Assembly (NCBI GenBank): GCA_963667855.2
Contig: CAXXKI010000004.1
Coordinates: 124,001-188,000, forward strand
From: G963667855 sp963667855
GTDB lineage: Bacteria; Planctomycetota; Phycisphaerae; UBA1845
DNA: 64,000 bases
Reading direction: 5' to 3'
Numbering within the stretch: position 1 is the first letter of the stretch; every line of letters begins with the position of its first letter. Both the position numbers and the translations under genes were made by a program. Below are positions 45,683-55,599 of the stretch, in pieces. The notes beneath the pieces are model-generated. The model worked only from the letters and a program-made list of their open reading frames with translations, was not told the DNA's origin and made no database searches.

Positions 45683-47209
45683 TTATGCATAGACCGGGGT
45701 TTCGCCCGCCTGCCTTGTTGGCATTCGGTTATCAGTTACTTCCGGCTGCCACCTGACGTTCGGTTTACGGTTGGCGGCCACGTCGTCCAGTCTGCCTACC
45801 ACCGTGTTGTGCGGCGCGTTGCGGAGCAGGTCCGGTTCCGATTCCGCTTCGTCGGCCATCTTCAACATCACCTCGCAGAAGCGGTCCAGGGCACGCAGCG
45901 ATTCCGTTTCCGTCGGTTCGATCATTAAACAATGCATGACGGGCCAACTCATGGTCGGCGGGTGAATGCCGTGGTCGATCAGACGCTTGGCGAAGTCACG
46001 TTCGGTAATACCCAACTTGTCGAAATTTGGTACGGTGATGAATTCGTGAGCGTAAGGGCCGGGGAAGGGCATGGGGTAGCGATGCTTGATCTTCGCCGCG
46101 ATATAGTTGGCGTTGAGAACCGCCAGCTCCGACACCTTTTTTAATCCGTCCTTGCCCAATGATTTCAGGTAAGTGTAGGCCCGGACGAGAATCCCCACCT
46201 GGCCGTAGAATGATCTCACCTTGCCGATACTCTTGGGAATGTCGTAATTCCAGGCGTACGTGCCGTCATTTTTTTTGACCACGTGGGGCCGGGGCAGGTA
46301 CGGGCGGAGCTTCTCGCACACGCCCACCGGACCGGCACCGGGTCCACCTCCACCGTGCGGGGTGGAGAGCGTCTTATGCGTGTTGAAGTGCATTACGTCA
46401 ACGCCGACATCGCCGGGGCGGATTATCCCCATGGTGGCGTTCATGTTAGCCCCGTCGTAATAGAGCAGGGCGCCGGCGTCGTGAAGTATATTGGCTATTT
46501 CAACTATCTGGTTATCAAACACACCGCAGGTGTTGGGGTTGGTAATCATCAATGCGGCGGTGTTCTCATCTACTTTGGACTTCAAGTCCTCCAGATCCAC
46601 CCGCCCATCCGGTCGCGATTTGACCTTGGTGCTCTTCATAGAGCAGATCGTGCAACTGGCCGGGTTGGTTCCGTGGGCGCTGTCGGGAGCGAGAACCACG
46701 TTTCGCTTTTGACCCCTATCCTTGTGATAGGCGTTAATCATCATCAATCCGGTCATCTCGCCGTGGGCGCCGGCGGCCGGCTGCAGAGTTACGTCGGCCA
46801 ATCCGGAGACTTCCGCGAGCATGGTCTGAGTGCGGTAGAGCAGTTCGAGCATCCCCTGAACGTCTGCGTCGTCCTGGTGGGGGTGCAGGTTCATAAAGCC
46901 GGGCATGGCCGCCGCCCGTTCGTTTATCCGCGGGTTATACTTCATCGTGCAACTGCCCAGCGGGTAAAAATGCTCGTCAACGCTGAAGAGCCGGTGCGAC
47001 AACCTGGTGTAATGCCGGACAAGGTCCAGTTCGCCCACTTCAGGAAGTGGGGGAGTATCTTTAGCCAGCAGGTTTTCAGGCAGTGCGGATTTCCGGTCGG
47101 TCTCCGGGACATCGCAATCCGGTAGCGACGCGCCGCATGTCCCCGGTGCTCCGAGTTCAAATATGAGAGGCAATGCCTGGGATTCTTTGGTAGAGGGATC
47201 TATAGCCAT
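45683..47209 (-). CDS. gcvPB: Glycine dehydrogenase (decarboxylating) subunit 2
   Basis: The C-terminal half of the split P-protein of the glycine cleavage system, which decarboxylates glycine with PLP and passes aminomethyl to the lipoyl H-protein. The 508-residue product has LYPLGSCTMKYNP-like FYPLGSCTMKYNPRINE, the active-site PDSAHGTNPASC, and the PLP lysine (Lys279) in HFNTHKTLSTPHGGGGPG. It follows gcvPA by 59 bases, the usual order. H- and T-protein genes are not in the window. Confidence 0.96.
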   Translation of the reverse strand: MAIDPSTKESQALPLIFELGAPGTCGASLPDCDVPETDRKSALPENLLAKDTPPLPEVGELDLVRHYTRLSHRLFSVDEHFYPLGSCTMKYNPRINERAAAMPGFMNLHPHQDDADVQGMLELLYRTQTMLAEVSGLADVTLQPAAGAHGEMTGLMMINAYHKDRGQKRNVVLAPDSAHGTNPASCTICSMKSTKVKSRPDGRVDLEDLKSKVDENTAALMITNPNTCGVFDNQIVEIANILHDAGALLYYDGANMNATMGIIRPGDVGVDVMHFNTHKTLSTPHGGGGPGAGPVGVCEKLRPYLPRPHVVKKNDGTYAWNYDIPKSIGKVRSFYGQVGILVRAYTYLKSLGKDGLKKVSELAVLNANYIAAKIKHRYPMPFPGPYAHEFITVPNFDKLGITERDFAKRLIDHGIHPPTMSWPVMHCLMIEPTETESLRALDRFCEVMLKMADEAESEPDLLRNAPHNTVVGRLDDVAANRKPNVRWQPEVTDNRMPTRQAGETPVYA

Positions 47210-47268
47210 TTAAATATTCCCGCATTCGGTATTTACATAATCCACGTAAAGCGATGAAATCGATTCGA

Positions 47269-48606
47269 TTACGCTTGTTTCAATGCCTGCACCAGTTGAT
47301 CTATTTCCTGGCGAGTTCGTTTTTCGGTTACCGCCACGGCGAAACAGTCGTTCATATCCTTGAACCACTTACCCATGGCGACACCGGCGGATATCCCCTG
47401 GCTGCGACAGTGGGATAGGACTTTTTCGACATTACGGTCGGTCTTGATCACGAACTCCTTAAAGAACGGCGCGTCGAATTTCAAAGAGTAGCCGTCAAGT
47501 TTGCATATTTCGGTCGCGGCGTAATGGGCCTTGTCCAGACATAGGGACGCGATTTTCGCCAACCCCTGTTTGCCCACGCTGGCCATGTAGATGGAAGCCC
47601 GCATGGCCATCAGCCCCTGGTTCGTGCATACGTTGCTGGTCGCCCGTTCCCTTTTAATATGCTGTTCGCGGGTCTGCAGGACCAGGCAGAATCCCCGGCA
47701 TCCGTCCTTATCTTCGGCCGCCCCGACTATCCTGCCGGGCAGCTTGCGCATGAACTGCTCTTTGGCGGACATGAAACCCAGGTAAGGGGCGCCATACTGC
47801 AATGGAATACCCAATGCCTGTCCTTCGCCGACCACGACGTCGGCGCCGAGGTCGCCGGGCCTCTTGAATACGCCCGAGGCGATCGGGTCGAAGGAAACGA
47901 TGGCCAGTGCCCCGGCCTGGTGAGTTATGCTGATTATCTCCTCCAGATCCTCCAGGACGCCGAAGAAGTTGGGGAACTGAATAACAACAGCGGCCGTCTT
48001 GTCGTCGATAGCCGTTCTCAGCTTTTCCTTGTCGGTTCGACCATTGGCTGCCGGGACTTTGACTACTTCAATATCCTGATCCTCGGTATAGGTGGCAAGG
48101 GTCTCCACCGCGTCGGGAAAGCAGGCGGAAGAAATAAGCACCTTGGTTCTGCCGGTGGAACTTCTGGCCATGAGAACCGCTTCGGCCACGGCCGTGGCGC
48201 TCTCGTATAGTGAGGCATTGGCTATATCCGAACCGGTGATCTGGCAGATCATGGTCTGGAATTCGTAAAACGCCTGCAGAGTTCCCTGGGATGCCTCCGC
48301 CTGGTAAGGGGTGTAGGCCGTAACGAATTCACCCCTGGATGCTAATGCGTCCACTACGGTGGGGATAAAGTGGTCATACGCACCGCAACCGAGAAAGCAG
48401 GTCAGTTTACCCGTATCTCGATTTTTGCCTGCCAGCGATTCAAGATCGCTGAGTACCTCAAACTCGCTGCAACTGTTGGGAATATTCAATTCTCCCTTTA
48501 ACCGCTGCTCTTTGGGGATGGGAGAAAACAGCTCTTCGATATCCTTTACCCCGATTGTATCGAGCATTAATTTCTTTTGCGGTTCTGTGATCTGCGTGAA
48601 ATCCAT
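47269..48606 (-). CDS. gcvPA: Glycine dehydrogenase (decarboxylating) subunit 1
   Basis: The N-terminal half of the split P-protein, 445 residues from the ATG at 48606 (GGAG 9 bases upstream); a GTG at 48612 would add two residues. Visible blocks are CFLGCGAYDHFIPTVVDAL, YTPYQAEASQGTLQAFYEF, the glycine-region SLYESATAVAEA and GRIVGAAEDKDG. It pairs with gcvPB downstream; in the family the two form an alpha2beta2 complex. It lies 69 bases after the HD-domain gene on the same strand and may be co-transcribed with it. Confidence 0.95.
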   Translation of the reverse strand: MDFTQITEPQKKLMLDTIGVKDIEELFSPIPKEQRLKGELNIPNSCSEFEVLSDLESLAGKNRDTGKLTCFLGCGAYDHFIPTVVDALASRGEFVTAYTPYQAEASQGTLQAFYEFQTMICQITGSDIANASLYESATAVAEAVLMARSSTGRTKVLISSACFPDAVETLATYTEDQDIEVVKVPAANGRTDKEKLRTAIDDKTAAVVIQFPNFFGVLEDLEEIISITHQAGALAIVSFDPIASGVFKRPGDLGADVVVGEGQALGIPLQYGAPYLGFMSAKEQFMRKLPGRIVGAAEDKDGCRGFCLVLQTREQHIKRERATSNVCTNQGLMAMRASIYMASVGKQGLAKIASLCLDKAHYAATEICKLDGYSLKFDAPFFKEFVIKTDRNVEKVLSHCRSQGISAGVAMGKWFKDMNDCFAVAVTEKRTRQEIDQLVQALKQA

Positions 48607-48675
48607 ACGCACTTTCTCCAGCGGATTCCCAGTGAATCTTCAGTTAAATAACTGCCAAGGCAGGCAGGTCCGGAT

Positions 48676-49671
48676 CTATCCGTTATCTTCCGGCCTGATA
48701 CCTAAAACGTCGTCCTTGTAAACCTTGGTTCCTAACAAGTGATTATAGTTAGTCCAGGAGCTTTTCGCATCGCGATCAGTATTGATTGCCTTGAGGTACG
48801 TATTCAGTTTGGCGTCCAGGTTATCCATGTGGTGGATGGCAACCGCTTCCGGGGTGGCCGGCAGTTTCGGACTGCCGAATTCGTACTGCCCATGATGGGC
48901 AAGCACCGCGTGTTGCAGCGACCACTTGATCTTCTCCGGGAACGGTTCACCCGTCTCCTGGGCTATCAGGTCGCATTTCCTGTCGATCCAGCAGACCACC
49001 ATATTTATATGCCCGATCAACTGCCCCTGGTCACTGTAACTGAATGCGGTGTCGCAATTGAGTTCCACGGTTTTGCCCAGATCGTGAAGGAATATTCCGG
49101 CCAACACCAGGTCAAGACTGACTTCCGGGTAGCGCGGAATAACCAGGTTGGCGATCTCCATTACGTTTAGAGTGTGCTCGCACAATCCGCCTATGTACGC
49201 GTGGTGCATGGTCGCGGCGGCCGGGGAACGCTTAAAAGCGGTTACCAGCTCTTCATCCGTGACAAACTGCTTAATCAATAATTGAATATTCTTGTCCTTA
49301 ATGCCGCGGAGGATCTCGAGAATTCGCTCCCACATTTCGTCAATGTTCTTGTCAGTCGCGGCAAGGAAGTCGGCCAGATCGACCTTGTTCTGATCGATAG
49401 GACGGATCGCATCGATGATGAACTGCATGTTACCCTTGTAGCTTTCGGTTCGCCCCTTGAGTTCGACGAATCCGCCTTCGGGAAGGGCGTTATAAAGCAT
49501 TTCCGACGCCTGCCACATGCGGGCGGGTATTTGGCCTGTTCTGTCTGCCAATACTGTATGAATGTACAAGCTGCCGTTGGTCGTTGTTCTCAGATCCTTG
49601 GAATTGATCAGAAAAACGTGTGATTCCAGCTGCTCTCCGGCAACCATGTCTGCGATGTATTTTTTCGCCAT
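48676..49671 (-). CDS. OB-fold plus HD-domain protein, YhaM-type 3'-5' exoribonuclease
   Basis: The ATG at 49671 has AGGAGG 8 bases upstream and starts MAKKYIADMVAGEQLES; homology to the family begins there. Residues about 10-95 form an OB-fold nucleic-acid-binding domain (TNGSLYIHTVLADRTGQIPA), and residues about 155-300 an HD domain with MHHAYIGGLCEHTLNV, the metal pair in FLHDLGK and HAVLAHHGQYEFG. This order is that of YhaM, a manganese-dependent exoribonuclease of Firmicutes. The 331-residue length also fits. Co-direction with gcvPA/gcvPB is the only context clue. Confidence 0.88.
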   Translation of the reverse strand: MAKKYIADMVAGEQLESHVFLINSKDLRTTTNGSLYIHTVLADRTGQIPARMWQASEMLYNALPEGGFVELKGRTESYKGNMQFIIDAIRPIDQNKVDLADFLAATDKNIDEMWERILEILRGIKDKNIQLLIKQFVTDEELVTAFKRSPAAATMHHAYIGGLCEHTLNVMEIANLVIPRYPEVSLDLVLAGIFLHDLGKTVELNCDTAFSYSDQGQLIGHINMVVCWIDRKCDLIAQETGEPFPEKIKWSLQHAVLAHHGQYEFGSPKLPATPEAVAIHHMDNLDAKLNTYLKAINTDRDAKSSWTNYNHLLGTKVYKDDVLGIRPEDNG

Positions 49672-49782
49672 TAGTATTCCTCCTGTTACGCGTGCAGGCA
49701 ATGTAAGGCTCATCGTTTGCCGATTCAAGTTTGCCGGATACCTGGTCTTGTAGATAATCAGGCGTGTCGCGGTTGGAACCGA

Positions 49783-49811
49783 TTAACGGTGGGTGAATTA
49801 AGCTCTATAAT
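49783..49811 (+). promoter_or_regulatory. Candidate promoter of the RND efflux operon
   Basis: TTAACG (49783-49788), a 17-base spacer and a perfect TATAAT (49806-49811) lie 66 bases before the ATG at 49878, in the divergent gap from the HD-domain gene. Confidence 0.5.
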
Positions 49812-49877
49812 ATGGGAACGCGGGTCGATCCCGTTCTTTCTCTTCCTTGTTATTCCAAAAGGGTATTAATAGTAAAC

Positions 49878-51191
49878 ATGCTTCGTAAGACCATTATCTC
49901 CGTTGTGCTTATAGTCGTTGTCCTGGGTATCGCCGCGGTTTTTTGCGATTACTTGATCAAAAACAAACCTCAGCCGGAAAGGCATGAAGTCAAGAGCAAC
50001 GCTCCTCTGGTGAGTTACGTGGTGCTGAAGCCGGAGAATGTTCGAGAGGTTCTGGACGGTTATGGAACCGCCCGGGCAGATCGGCAGGCTACTTTGGCAG
50101 CCGAGGTGAACGCGGCGGTTATCGAGTTGGTAAACGACTTGAAAACCGGTGTGGTCGTCAAAAAGGGACAACTCCTCGTGCGTCTGGATGATCGGCAGTA
50201 TCAGCAGGATCTGCTGGAGGCCGAAAGCATGCTCGAAGCGCAGGATGCCGAGGTGGCCCGGTTGAGGGTGGAGCAGCATAACCTTGCCGCTCTCTTGGAG
50301 ATTGCTGATGCTGATTTGATTGTTAACAAAGATGAATTCGACCGGATAGATCGGCTGCGGTCTGAGGATCGAGCCTCTTCCACGGAGCACAACCTCGCCC
50401 GTTTGAAATACCAGGCCGCTCTTCGAGCGAAACAGCAGCTCGATAATCAGATAGCGCTGTTGGAACCCGCTTTTTTGAGGATCAAGGCGGAGAAAACCGC
50501 GGCGATGGCCCGGGCGGAGCGGGCTAAACTCAACATTGATCGGTGCAATATTAAAGCGCCCTTTGCCGGACAGATATCTGCTCTGGATGTCGATCCGGGT
50601 GATAGAGTGAGAATCGGCAGTGCGATATTGCAGATAACCAATCTGGATATCATCGAATTGCCGCTCGAAATACCAGTGTCTGCCCATGCACGTTTGAGTA
50701 TCGGCGCCAAGGTTACGGCTTACGTGGAGAGTTTCCCCGACCAGCGATGGGAAGGGATCATATCGCGTATGTCGCCGGTCGCCAGCGAGTGGAGCAGGAC
50801 GGTTGAGGTATATGTCGAGATAGACAATCGAAAACAAGAGGTTCCTCTCGTTCCCGGCTACTTCGTCAAGGCAGAAGTGGAAGGGCCAATGATAGAAAAC
50901 GCCCTGGTTGTACCGCGCACGGCCGTTGTCGGAGGGTACGTCTACCTCGCTAACGGGCGAATAGTGCATAAAAGGCAAGTTGAGGTTGACCGGTATCTCA
51001 AAGATAACGCTGTACTTTCGGGAGAGATTAAGCCCGGCGATCATGTAATAACTACCAATCTCGAACTCCTCTACGAAGAAGCCAAGGTTCGTTACCATGA
51101 GGATAAAATAGACGAACAGATCAAATCTCCGGCAGAACTTGAAGACAAAGGTTCCGGCAACCTGACCTCCAACGGGGAGGGAGCCAGGTGA
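49878..51191 (+). CDS. RND efflux periplasmic adaptor (membrane fusion protein)
   Basis: The adaptor bridges the inner-membrane RND pump and the outer membrane. The ATG at 49878 starts a membrane anchor (MLRKTIISVVLIVVVLGIAA); the earlier start at 49812 would only add a hydrophilic run. The 437-residue product has the first lipoyl half (VVKKGQLLVRLDDRQYQQDL), a long alpha-hairpin (about residues 100-190) with heptads, the second lipoyl half (NIKAPFAGQISALDVDPGDR) and the beta-barrel and membrane-proximal domains. It overlaps the pump gene by 4 bases. No outer-membrane factor gene is in the window. Confidence 0.92.
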   Translation: MLRKTIISVVLIVVVLGIAAVFCDYLIKNKPQPERHEVKSNAPLVSYVVLKPENVREVLDGYGTARADRQATLAAEVNAAVIELVNDLKTGVVVKKGQLLVRLDDRQYQQDLLEAESMLEAQDAEVARLRVEQHNLAALLEIADADLIVNKDEFDRIDRLRSEDRASSTEHNLARLKYQAALRAKQQLDNQIALLEPAFLRIKAEKTAAMARAERAKLNIDRCNIKAPFAGQISALDVDPGDRVRIGSAILQITNLDIIELPLEIPVSAHARLSIGAKVTAYVESFPDQRWEGIISRMSPVASEWSRTVEVYVEIDNRKQEVPLVPGYFVKAEVEGPMIENALVVPRTAVVGGYVYLANGRIVHKRQVEVDRYLKDNAVLSGEIKPGDHVITTNLELLYEEAKVRYHEDKIDEQIKSPAELEDKGSGNLTSNGEGAR

Positions 51192-54100
51192 TATCTCTAC
51201 CTCGTTTCAGTGTGCGCAATCCGATATTGGTGAACCTGATGATGTTCGCCATTATCATCGGCGGAACATATGCCGCGTTCTCGCTGGTTCGAGAGATGTT
51301 TCCCGAGTCCCGGCCCAACCAGGTGATGATTGTTACTCCTTACCCGGGAGCAACGCCGGTTGAGGTGGAAAAGGGGATCAGTCTTAAGATCGAGGAACAG
51401 ATCAAGGACATCGAGGGTATTGAGAAAATCAATACCACCATAACCGAGGGGATGAGCACGATAATGGCCGTCCTCTACAACGAGGTGGAAGATCTCGATC
51501 GCGTTGTAAACGATATAAAAAACGCCATCGACGCGATTCCCCGTGATGATTTTCCGGAAGAAGCTGAGGAAACCACGGTCAGCCGCTTCGAGCCTACGTT
51601 GCCGGTGATTTCGGCGTCCTGGTTCGGGGATATGACCGATGAACAGCTCAAGTACGTGGGTAAGAAGCTGCGCGATGACATTCTTGCTCTTCCGGGAATA
51701 ACCAAGGTCGAGCTTTCCGGGACCCGGTTGGATGAAATCAGCGTAGAGGTTCGCCCGGACCAGTTGCTGCGTTATGGAATTTCCTTTATCGAGCTGGCGG
51801 ATGCGATTAACCGGGGAAATATGGATCTTCCCGGAGGTCAGGTCAAAACGTCCGGGGCCAATGTCTCCGTGCGAACGCTGGGAGAAAAGGACCGGGGCGA
51901 GGAACTGGAAGATCTGATTGTCCGGGCGGATTCGACGGGGAAAATAGTGCGCCTTCGTGATGTGGCTACTGTCGTCGACGGGTTCCAGGACGTGGATATC
52001 CTCTCCAGGATAGACGGAAAACCGGGCGTGAGCGTTACGGTATCCAAAACCGCCAGCCAGGATGCTATTGATATTTCCCGCAAGGTGCGTGCTCTGGTCG
52101 CCGGTAAGAACGGTGATCCGTTCGAGTGCGGTTTTATGGAAAAGGTTCTCGGTCGTGACAAGGAATTGCTCCGGATCTATAAGGAGGCCGCGGCTGATCC
52201 TTACCCGAGATACGGTACGCTGAAAACCCATACCAATCTCGCTCGCTATATTGAGGGCCGCCTGGACTTGTTGAAGCGTAACGGAATCTGGGGATTGATT
52301 TTCGTATTCCTATCCCTGCTTTTCTTCGTAAACTGGAGGGTTGCCTTCTGGGTGATGATGGGATTGCTCCTGGCGATTCTCGGAACCATGGTGGCCATGA
52401 AAGCTGCTGGGGTCACCCTTAATCTCATTTCCGCGTTCGGACTTATCGTTGTCCTGGGAATGCTGGTTGACGACGCGATTATTGTCGGCGAGCACACCTG
52501 TACCAAGATAGAAAACGGTGAAGACCCGGAACTGGCGGCAATCACCGGAGCGGAGGAGGTGACCACGCCGGTTACCTGCGCCATTGTTACCACGATTGTC
52601 GCTTTTGCTCCGCTGCTCTTTATCAGCGGGGTGATGGGGGACTTCATGGGGGTCTTGCCGGTGATCGTCATTTTGTCGCTGTCGATCTCCCTGTTTGAAG
52701 CTTTGTCCATACTGCCTTCGCATCTGGCTGAGTCTTTTGCCAAGGCGGCCAGGAGACAAAAATCTCGCGGTGAAAAAACAAAAGGATGGTGGCGGAAAAC
52801 CCGTGAACGTCTGCGTGATCGCCAGCGAAGCATCCTGGAAGATTACCTTCGCGTATGGTACGCGCGATTGCTGAGGGCGGCGATAAGCTACCGTTACGTT
52901 ACTATAGGAATCGCCTTAGCCTGCCTCATTGCGTCGGTCGGTTTGATTCAAGGCGGATTGGTTGATGTGGTATTTATCCAGAAAATGGATGCGGAAACGC
53001 TGGTGACGTCGGTTGAACTGCCCATGGGGAGCCCATTGGATAAAACCGATCAGGTGATGCGTTTTATCGAGCAGGTGACCGAGGATGTTCCGGAGATGAA
53101 TACCCGGTTTACTCTGGTCGGCTTACAGGTAAATATCGGGGGATCGGGCAGCGCCATGGGGCAGATGCAGTCGCACCGCGGGCAAATGATAATAGAGTTG
53201 GCCGCCAGTGAGGATCGCGATCGCGCTGCCGAAGAGATCGTACTTGAGATGAGACAGAAGACCGCCGGTCTTACGGGAATAAACTCGCTTACTATTCAGC
53301 CCGTTCACGGCGGACCGGGAGGAGCCCCCATCCAGGTCGAGGTGTCGGGCGAAAACCTGGAAGACCTGGTTTCCGTTACGGGAAAAATCAAGGATGCTCT
53401 CCGGGAGTATACGGGGGTTTACGACATCGAGGACGATTTCGATGTCGGGCAGAAGGAGGTGCAGATCGAACTACTCGATTCCGGCAGGGCTCTTGGTTTA
53501 ACCACCCAGAGCCTGGCTTTGCAGGTTCGAGCCGCATTTTACGGCCTGGAAGCCAGGAAAATACAACGCGACCGGGAAGACGTGAAAATAATGGTACGTT
53601 ACCCGGAATCCTTCCGGCAGCGGATAAGCGATTTGTGTGCCATGCGCGTTGCAGCCGCCGATGGCACGCTTGTGCCCATATCCGAAGTCGCCCGGGTTAT
53701 AGAAGGTATGGGGTATGCCACTATTACCAGGAAAAACCAGAAACGGTGCGTGACGGTTTCCGCGGATGTCGATCAGAAAACAGCCAATGCCGATCAGATT
53801 CTTACCGAGCTTACGCCGCGGTTGAATCAATGGTGCGGAGATTGCCCTGGTACGACGTATAATCTTGGCGGCGATGTGGAAGAGAGCGCAAAGAGCTTCT
53901 CTTCTCTCAAGCGTGATGAGGTTATCGCCCTGATTTTGGTTTACACAATACTGGCCGGATTGTTCAAGAGTTATATCCAGCCGCTTATCGTTATGGCGGC
54001 TATTCCTTTCGGATTGATTGGCGCGGTTCTTGGCCATTATTTCATGGGGTATCCGCTGACTATACTGTCCATGATCGGCCTGGTTGCTTTAACCGGTATT

Positions 54101-54442
54101 GTGGTTAACGACTCTCTGATCCTTGTCGATTTCATCAACCGGCGGGCGGCTGAAGGAGTAGAGCTGACCGACGCGGTGGTTCAGGCTGGAGTTGCCCGTT
54201 TCAGGGCGATTGTTCTCACCTCGATTACCACGATTCTGGGATTGGCGCCGCTATTGGCAGAAACCTCATTCCAGGCCAAATTCCTTATTCCTATGGGCGT
54301 ATCAATTGCCTTTGGTCTGGCATTCGCGACAGTGCTTACCCTGGTGGTTGTTCCGTGCCTTTACGTGATGCAAAACGATGCCCGGCGGGCAATGGTGTTC
54401 GCTCGGAATCTGGTCTGGCCTGTTGCGGAAGAAACCGCCTGA
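51188..54442 (+). CDS. RND-family efflux permease (AcrB/MexB-like)
   Basis: The 1084-residue inner-membrane pump has the expected repeat layout: a first membrane helix (VNLMMFAIIIGGTYAAFSLV), two large periplasmic loops, and two groups of six helices. Conserved features include PGATPVEVEKGISLKIEEQ, the helix-4 motif VLGMLVDDAIIVGE with the proton-relay Asp pair, ISGVMGDFMGVLPVI and, in the second half, LIGAVLGHYF and ALTGIVVNDSLILVDF. It starts with GTG at 51188, overlapping the adaptor stop, so translation is coupled. The substrate (drug, metal or lipid) cannot be told from sequence. Confidence 0.95.
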   Translation: MISLPRFSVRNPILVNLMMFAIIIGGTYAAFSLVREMFPESRPNQVMIVTPYPGATPVEVEKGISLKIEEQIKDIEGIEKINTTITEGMSTIMAVLYNEVEDLDRVVNDIKNAIDAIPRDDFPEEAEETTVSRFEPTLPVISASWFGDMTDEQLKYVGKKLRDDILALPGITKVELSGTRLDEISVEVRPDQLLRYGISFIELADAINRGNMDLPGGQVKTSGANVSVRTLGEKDRGEELEDLIVRADSTGKIVRLRDVATVVDGFQDVDILSRIDGKPGVSVTVSKTASQDAIDISRKVRALVAGKNGDPFECGFMEKVLGRDKELLRIYKEAAADPYPRYGTLKTHTNLARYIEGRLDLLKRNGIWGLIFVFLSLLFFVNWRVAFWVMMGLLLAILGTMVAMKAAGVTLNLISAFGLIVVLGMLVDDAIIVGEHTCTKIENGEDPELAAITGAEEVTTPVTCAIVTTIVAFAPLLFISGVMGDFMGVLPVIVILSLSISLFEALSILPSHLAESFAKAARRQKSRGEKTKGWWRKTRERLRDRQRSILEDYLRVWYARLLRAAISYRYVTIGIALACLIASVGLIQGGLVDVVFIQKMDAETLVTSVELPMGSPLDKTDQVMRFIEQVTEDVPEMNTRFTLVGLQVNIGGSGSAMGQMQSHRGQMIIELAASEDRDRAAEEIVLEMRQKTAGLTGINSLTIQPVHGGPGGAPIQVEVSGENLEDLVSVTGKIKDALREYTGVYDIEDDFDVGQKEVQIELLDSGRALGLTTQSLALQVRAAFYGLEARKIQRDREDVKIMVRYPESFRQRISDLCAMRVAAADGTLVPISEVARVIEGMGYATITRKNQKRCVTVSADVDQKTANADQILTELTPRLNQWCGDCPGTTYNLGGDVEESAKSFSSLKRDEVIALILVYTILAGLFKSYIQPLIVMAAIPFGLIGAVLGHYFMGYPLTILSMIGLVALTGIVVNDSLILVDFINRRAAEGVELTDAVVQAGVARFRAIVLTSITTILGLAPLLAETSFQAKFLIPMGVSIAFGLAFATVLTLVVVPCLYVMQNDARRAMVFARNLVWPVAEETA

Positions 54443-54474
54443 CGTTGATAACCTGTATCGTTTAAGGTTGATTC

Positions 54475-55560
54475 TTAAATGTCGCTTCTGGCGAGTAGCC
54501 ACTCCAGAAGTTTGTCGGCGTTTTCTCTTGCCGGACCGCCTGCTCTATTGGTAAGCACGATTATCGTGTATGGTTTATCGAGCATGCGGCGGACGGCCGT
54601 GTTGAATCCGCTTGTTCCACCGTTGTGGTGGGCGACGAGACAATTGTGCTTTCTTTCCACTCGCCAGCCGAATCCGTAAATGGTGGATTTGCCATTTGCC
54701 AGCTTACCAGGTGTATGTATCTCTTTTTGCGTTTTGGAATCGACCAGTGTGTTGAACCGCAACGCCTTATCCCAGGCGGCATAATCCTTAATATTGCAGT
54801 ATATACCTCCGTCACCGAGAACCGCACTGGTCAGGCTCTGGTCGCGGTCTGCGAATATGCCGCCTGTTTCCTTGTAGCCCATAGCTCGATTGTCTACTAC
54901 GGAGACTCCTTTTTCATAAGCGATCGAGCTGTTCATGCCCGCCGGTTTGAAAATGTGCTCATCCAGAAAATCCGCATACCGTTTACCGGATACCTTTTCG
55001 ATTATCAAAGCCAGCAGGGCGTAACCGGTGTTGCTGTAACGATAATCCGTTCCCGGTGTGAAGTAAGTATCATGTTGTTTTTTCAAGAGTTCCAGAACGT
55101 CTCGATCTTTCAGTTGTGTTGTTTGCCCTTCCGGAACCAGATTCTCGTAGTCTATCAGGCCTGAAGTGTGCCAGAGCAGATGGCGTACGGTTATCTTTTT
55201 GCCGATTTCCGGGAAATCGGAGAAGAAGTTGGTGATTGGATCGTCGTAATTCAGTTTCCCTTGTTCCTTGAGCATGACGATGCACATGGCCGTGAACTGC
55301 TTGGTGACCGATGCCAGGCGGAAGTTGGTTCGATCAGTTACCGGAGTTTTTCCCTTCAGTTCTGCCAGGCCGTATGCTTTGGAAAATACGATTTCACCGT
55401 TTTTTATAACAGCTACGCACGCACCGGGAACGTCTGGCTTATCGTAAAGCTTAAAGAGCGAATCGGTTTTCTTCTCCAGGTCGTTTACGAACGAATTAGC
55501 GAATACCTGAATCGGGAATATTGCAATCAAAAGAAACTGAATGATTCTGAAACGATTCAT
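54475..55560 (-). CDS. Serine beta-lactamase-like hydrolase (class C / DD-peptidase family)
   Basis: The ATG at 55560 has CAGGAG 8 bases upstream and starts a signal peptide (FRIIQFLLIAIFPIQVFA). The three active-site motifs of the penicillin-binding/serine-hydrolase superfamily are visible: SVTK (nucleophile Ser, about residue 84), YSN in YRYSNTGYALL, and HNGG in AHHNGGTSGF replacing KTG. The 361-residue length fits class C-type beta-lactamases and D-Ala carboxypeptidases/esterases. Many such proteins do not hydrolyse beta-lactams. It lies 39 bases after dapF on the same strand, so a cell-wall role is plausible but unproven. Confidence 0.9.
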   Translation of the reverse strand: MNRFRIIQFLLIAIFPIQVFANSFVNDLEKKTDSLFKLYDKPDVPGACVAVIKNGEIVFSKAYGLAELKGKTPVTDRTNFRLASVTKQFTAMCIVMLKEQGKLNYDDPITNFFSDFPEIGKKITVRHLLWHTSGLIDYENLVPEGQTTQLKDRDVLELLKKQHDTYFTPGTDYRYSNTGYALLALIIEKVSGKRYADFLDEHIFKPAGMNSSIAYEKGVSVVDNRAMGYKETGGIFADRDQSLTSAVLGDGGIYCNIKDYAAWDKALRFNTLVDSKTQKEIHTPGKLANGKSTIYGFGWRVERKHNCLVAHHNGGTSGFNTAVRRMLDKPYTIIVLTNRAGGPARENADKLLEWLLARSDI

Positions 55561-55599
55561 GACTACTCCTGAAAAGCCGAATAATGTCAATCCGGAGAA

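Noticed and set aside
48607..49877. Glycine riboswitch in front of the gcvP genes
   Set aside because: No glycine-aptamer-like conserved core was recognised in the gaps upstream of gcvPA or the HD-domain gene.
49866..52231. Long minus-strand ORFs opposite the RND genes
   Set aside because: They overlap the well-supported adaptor and pump genes and have unlikely composition.
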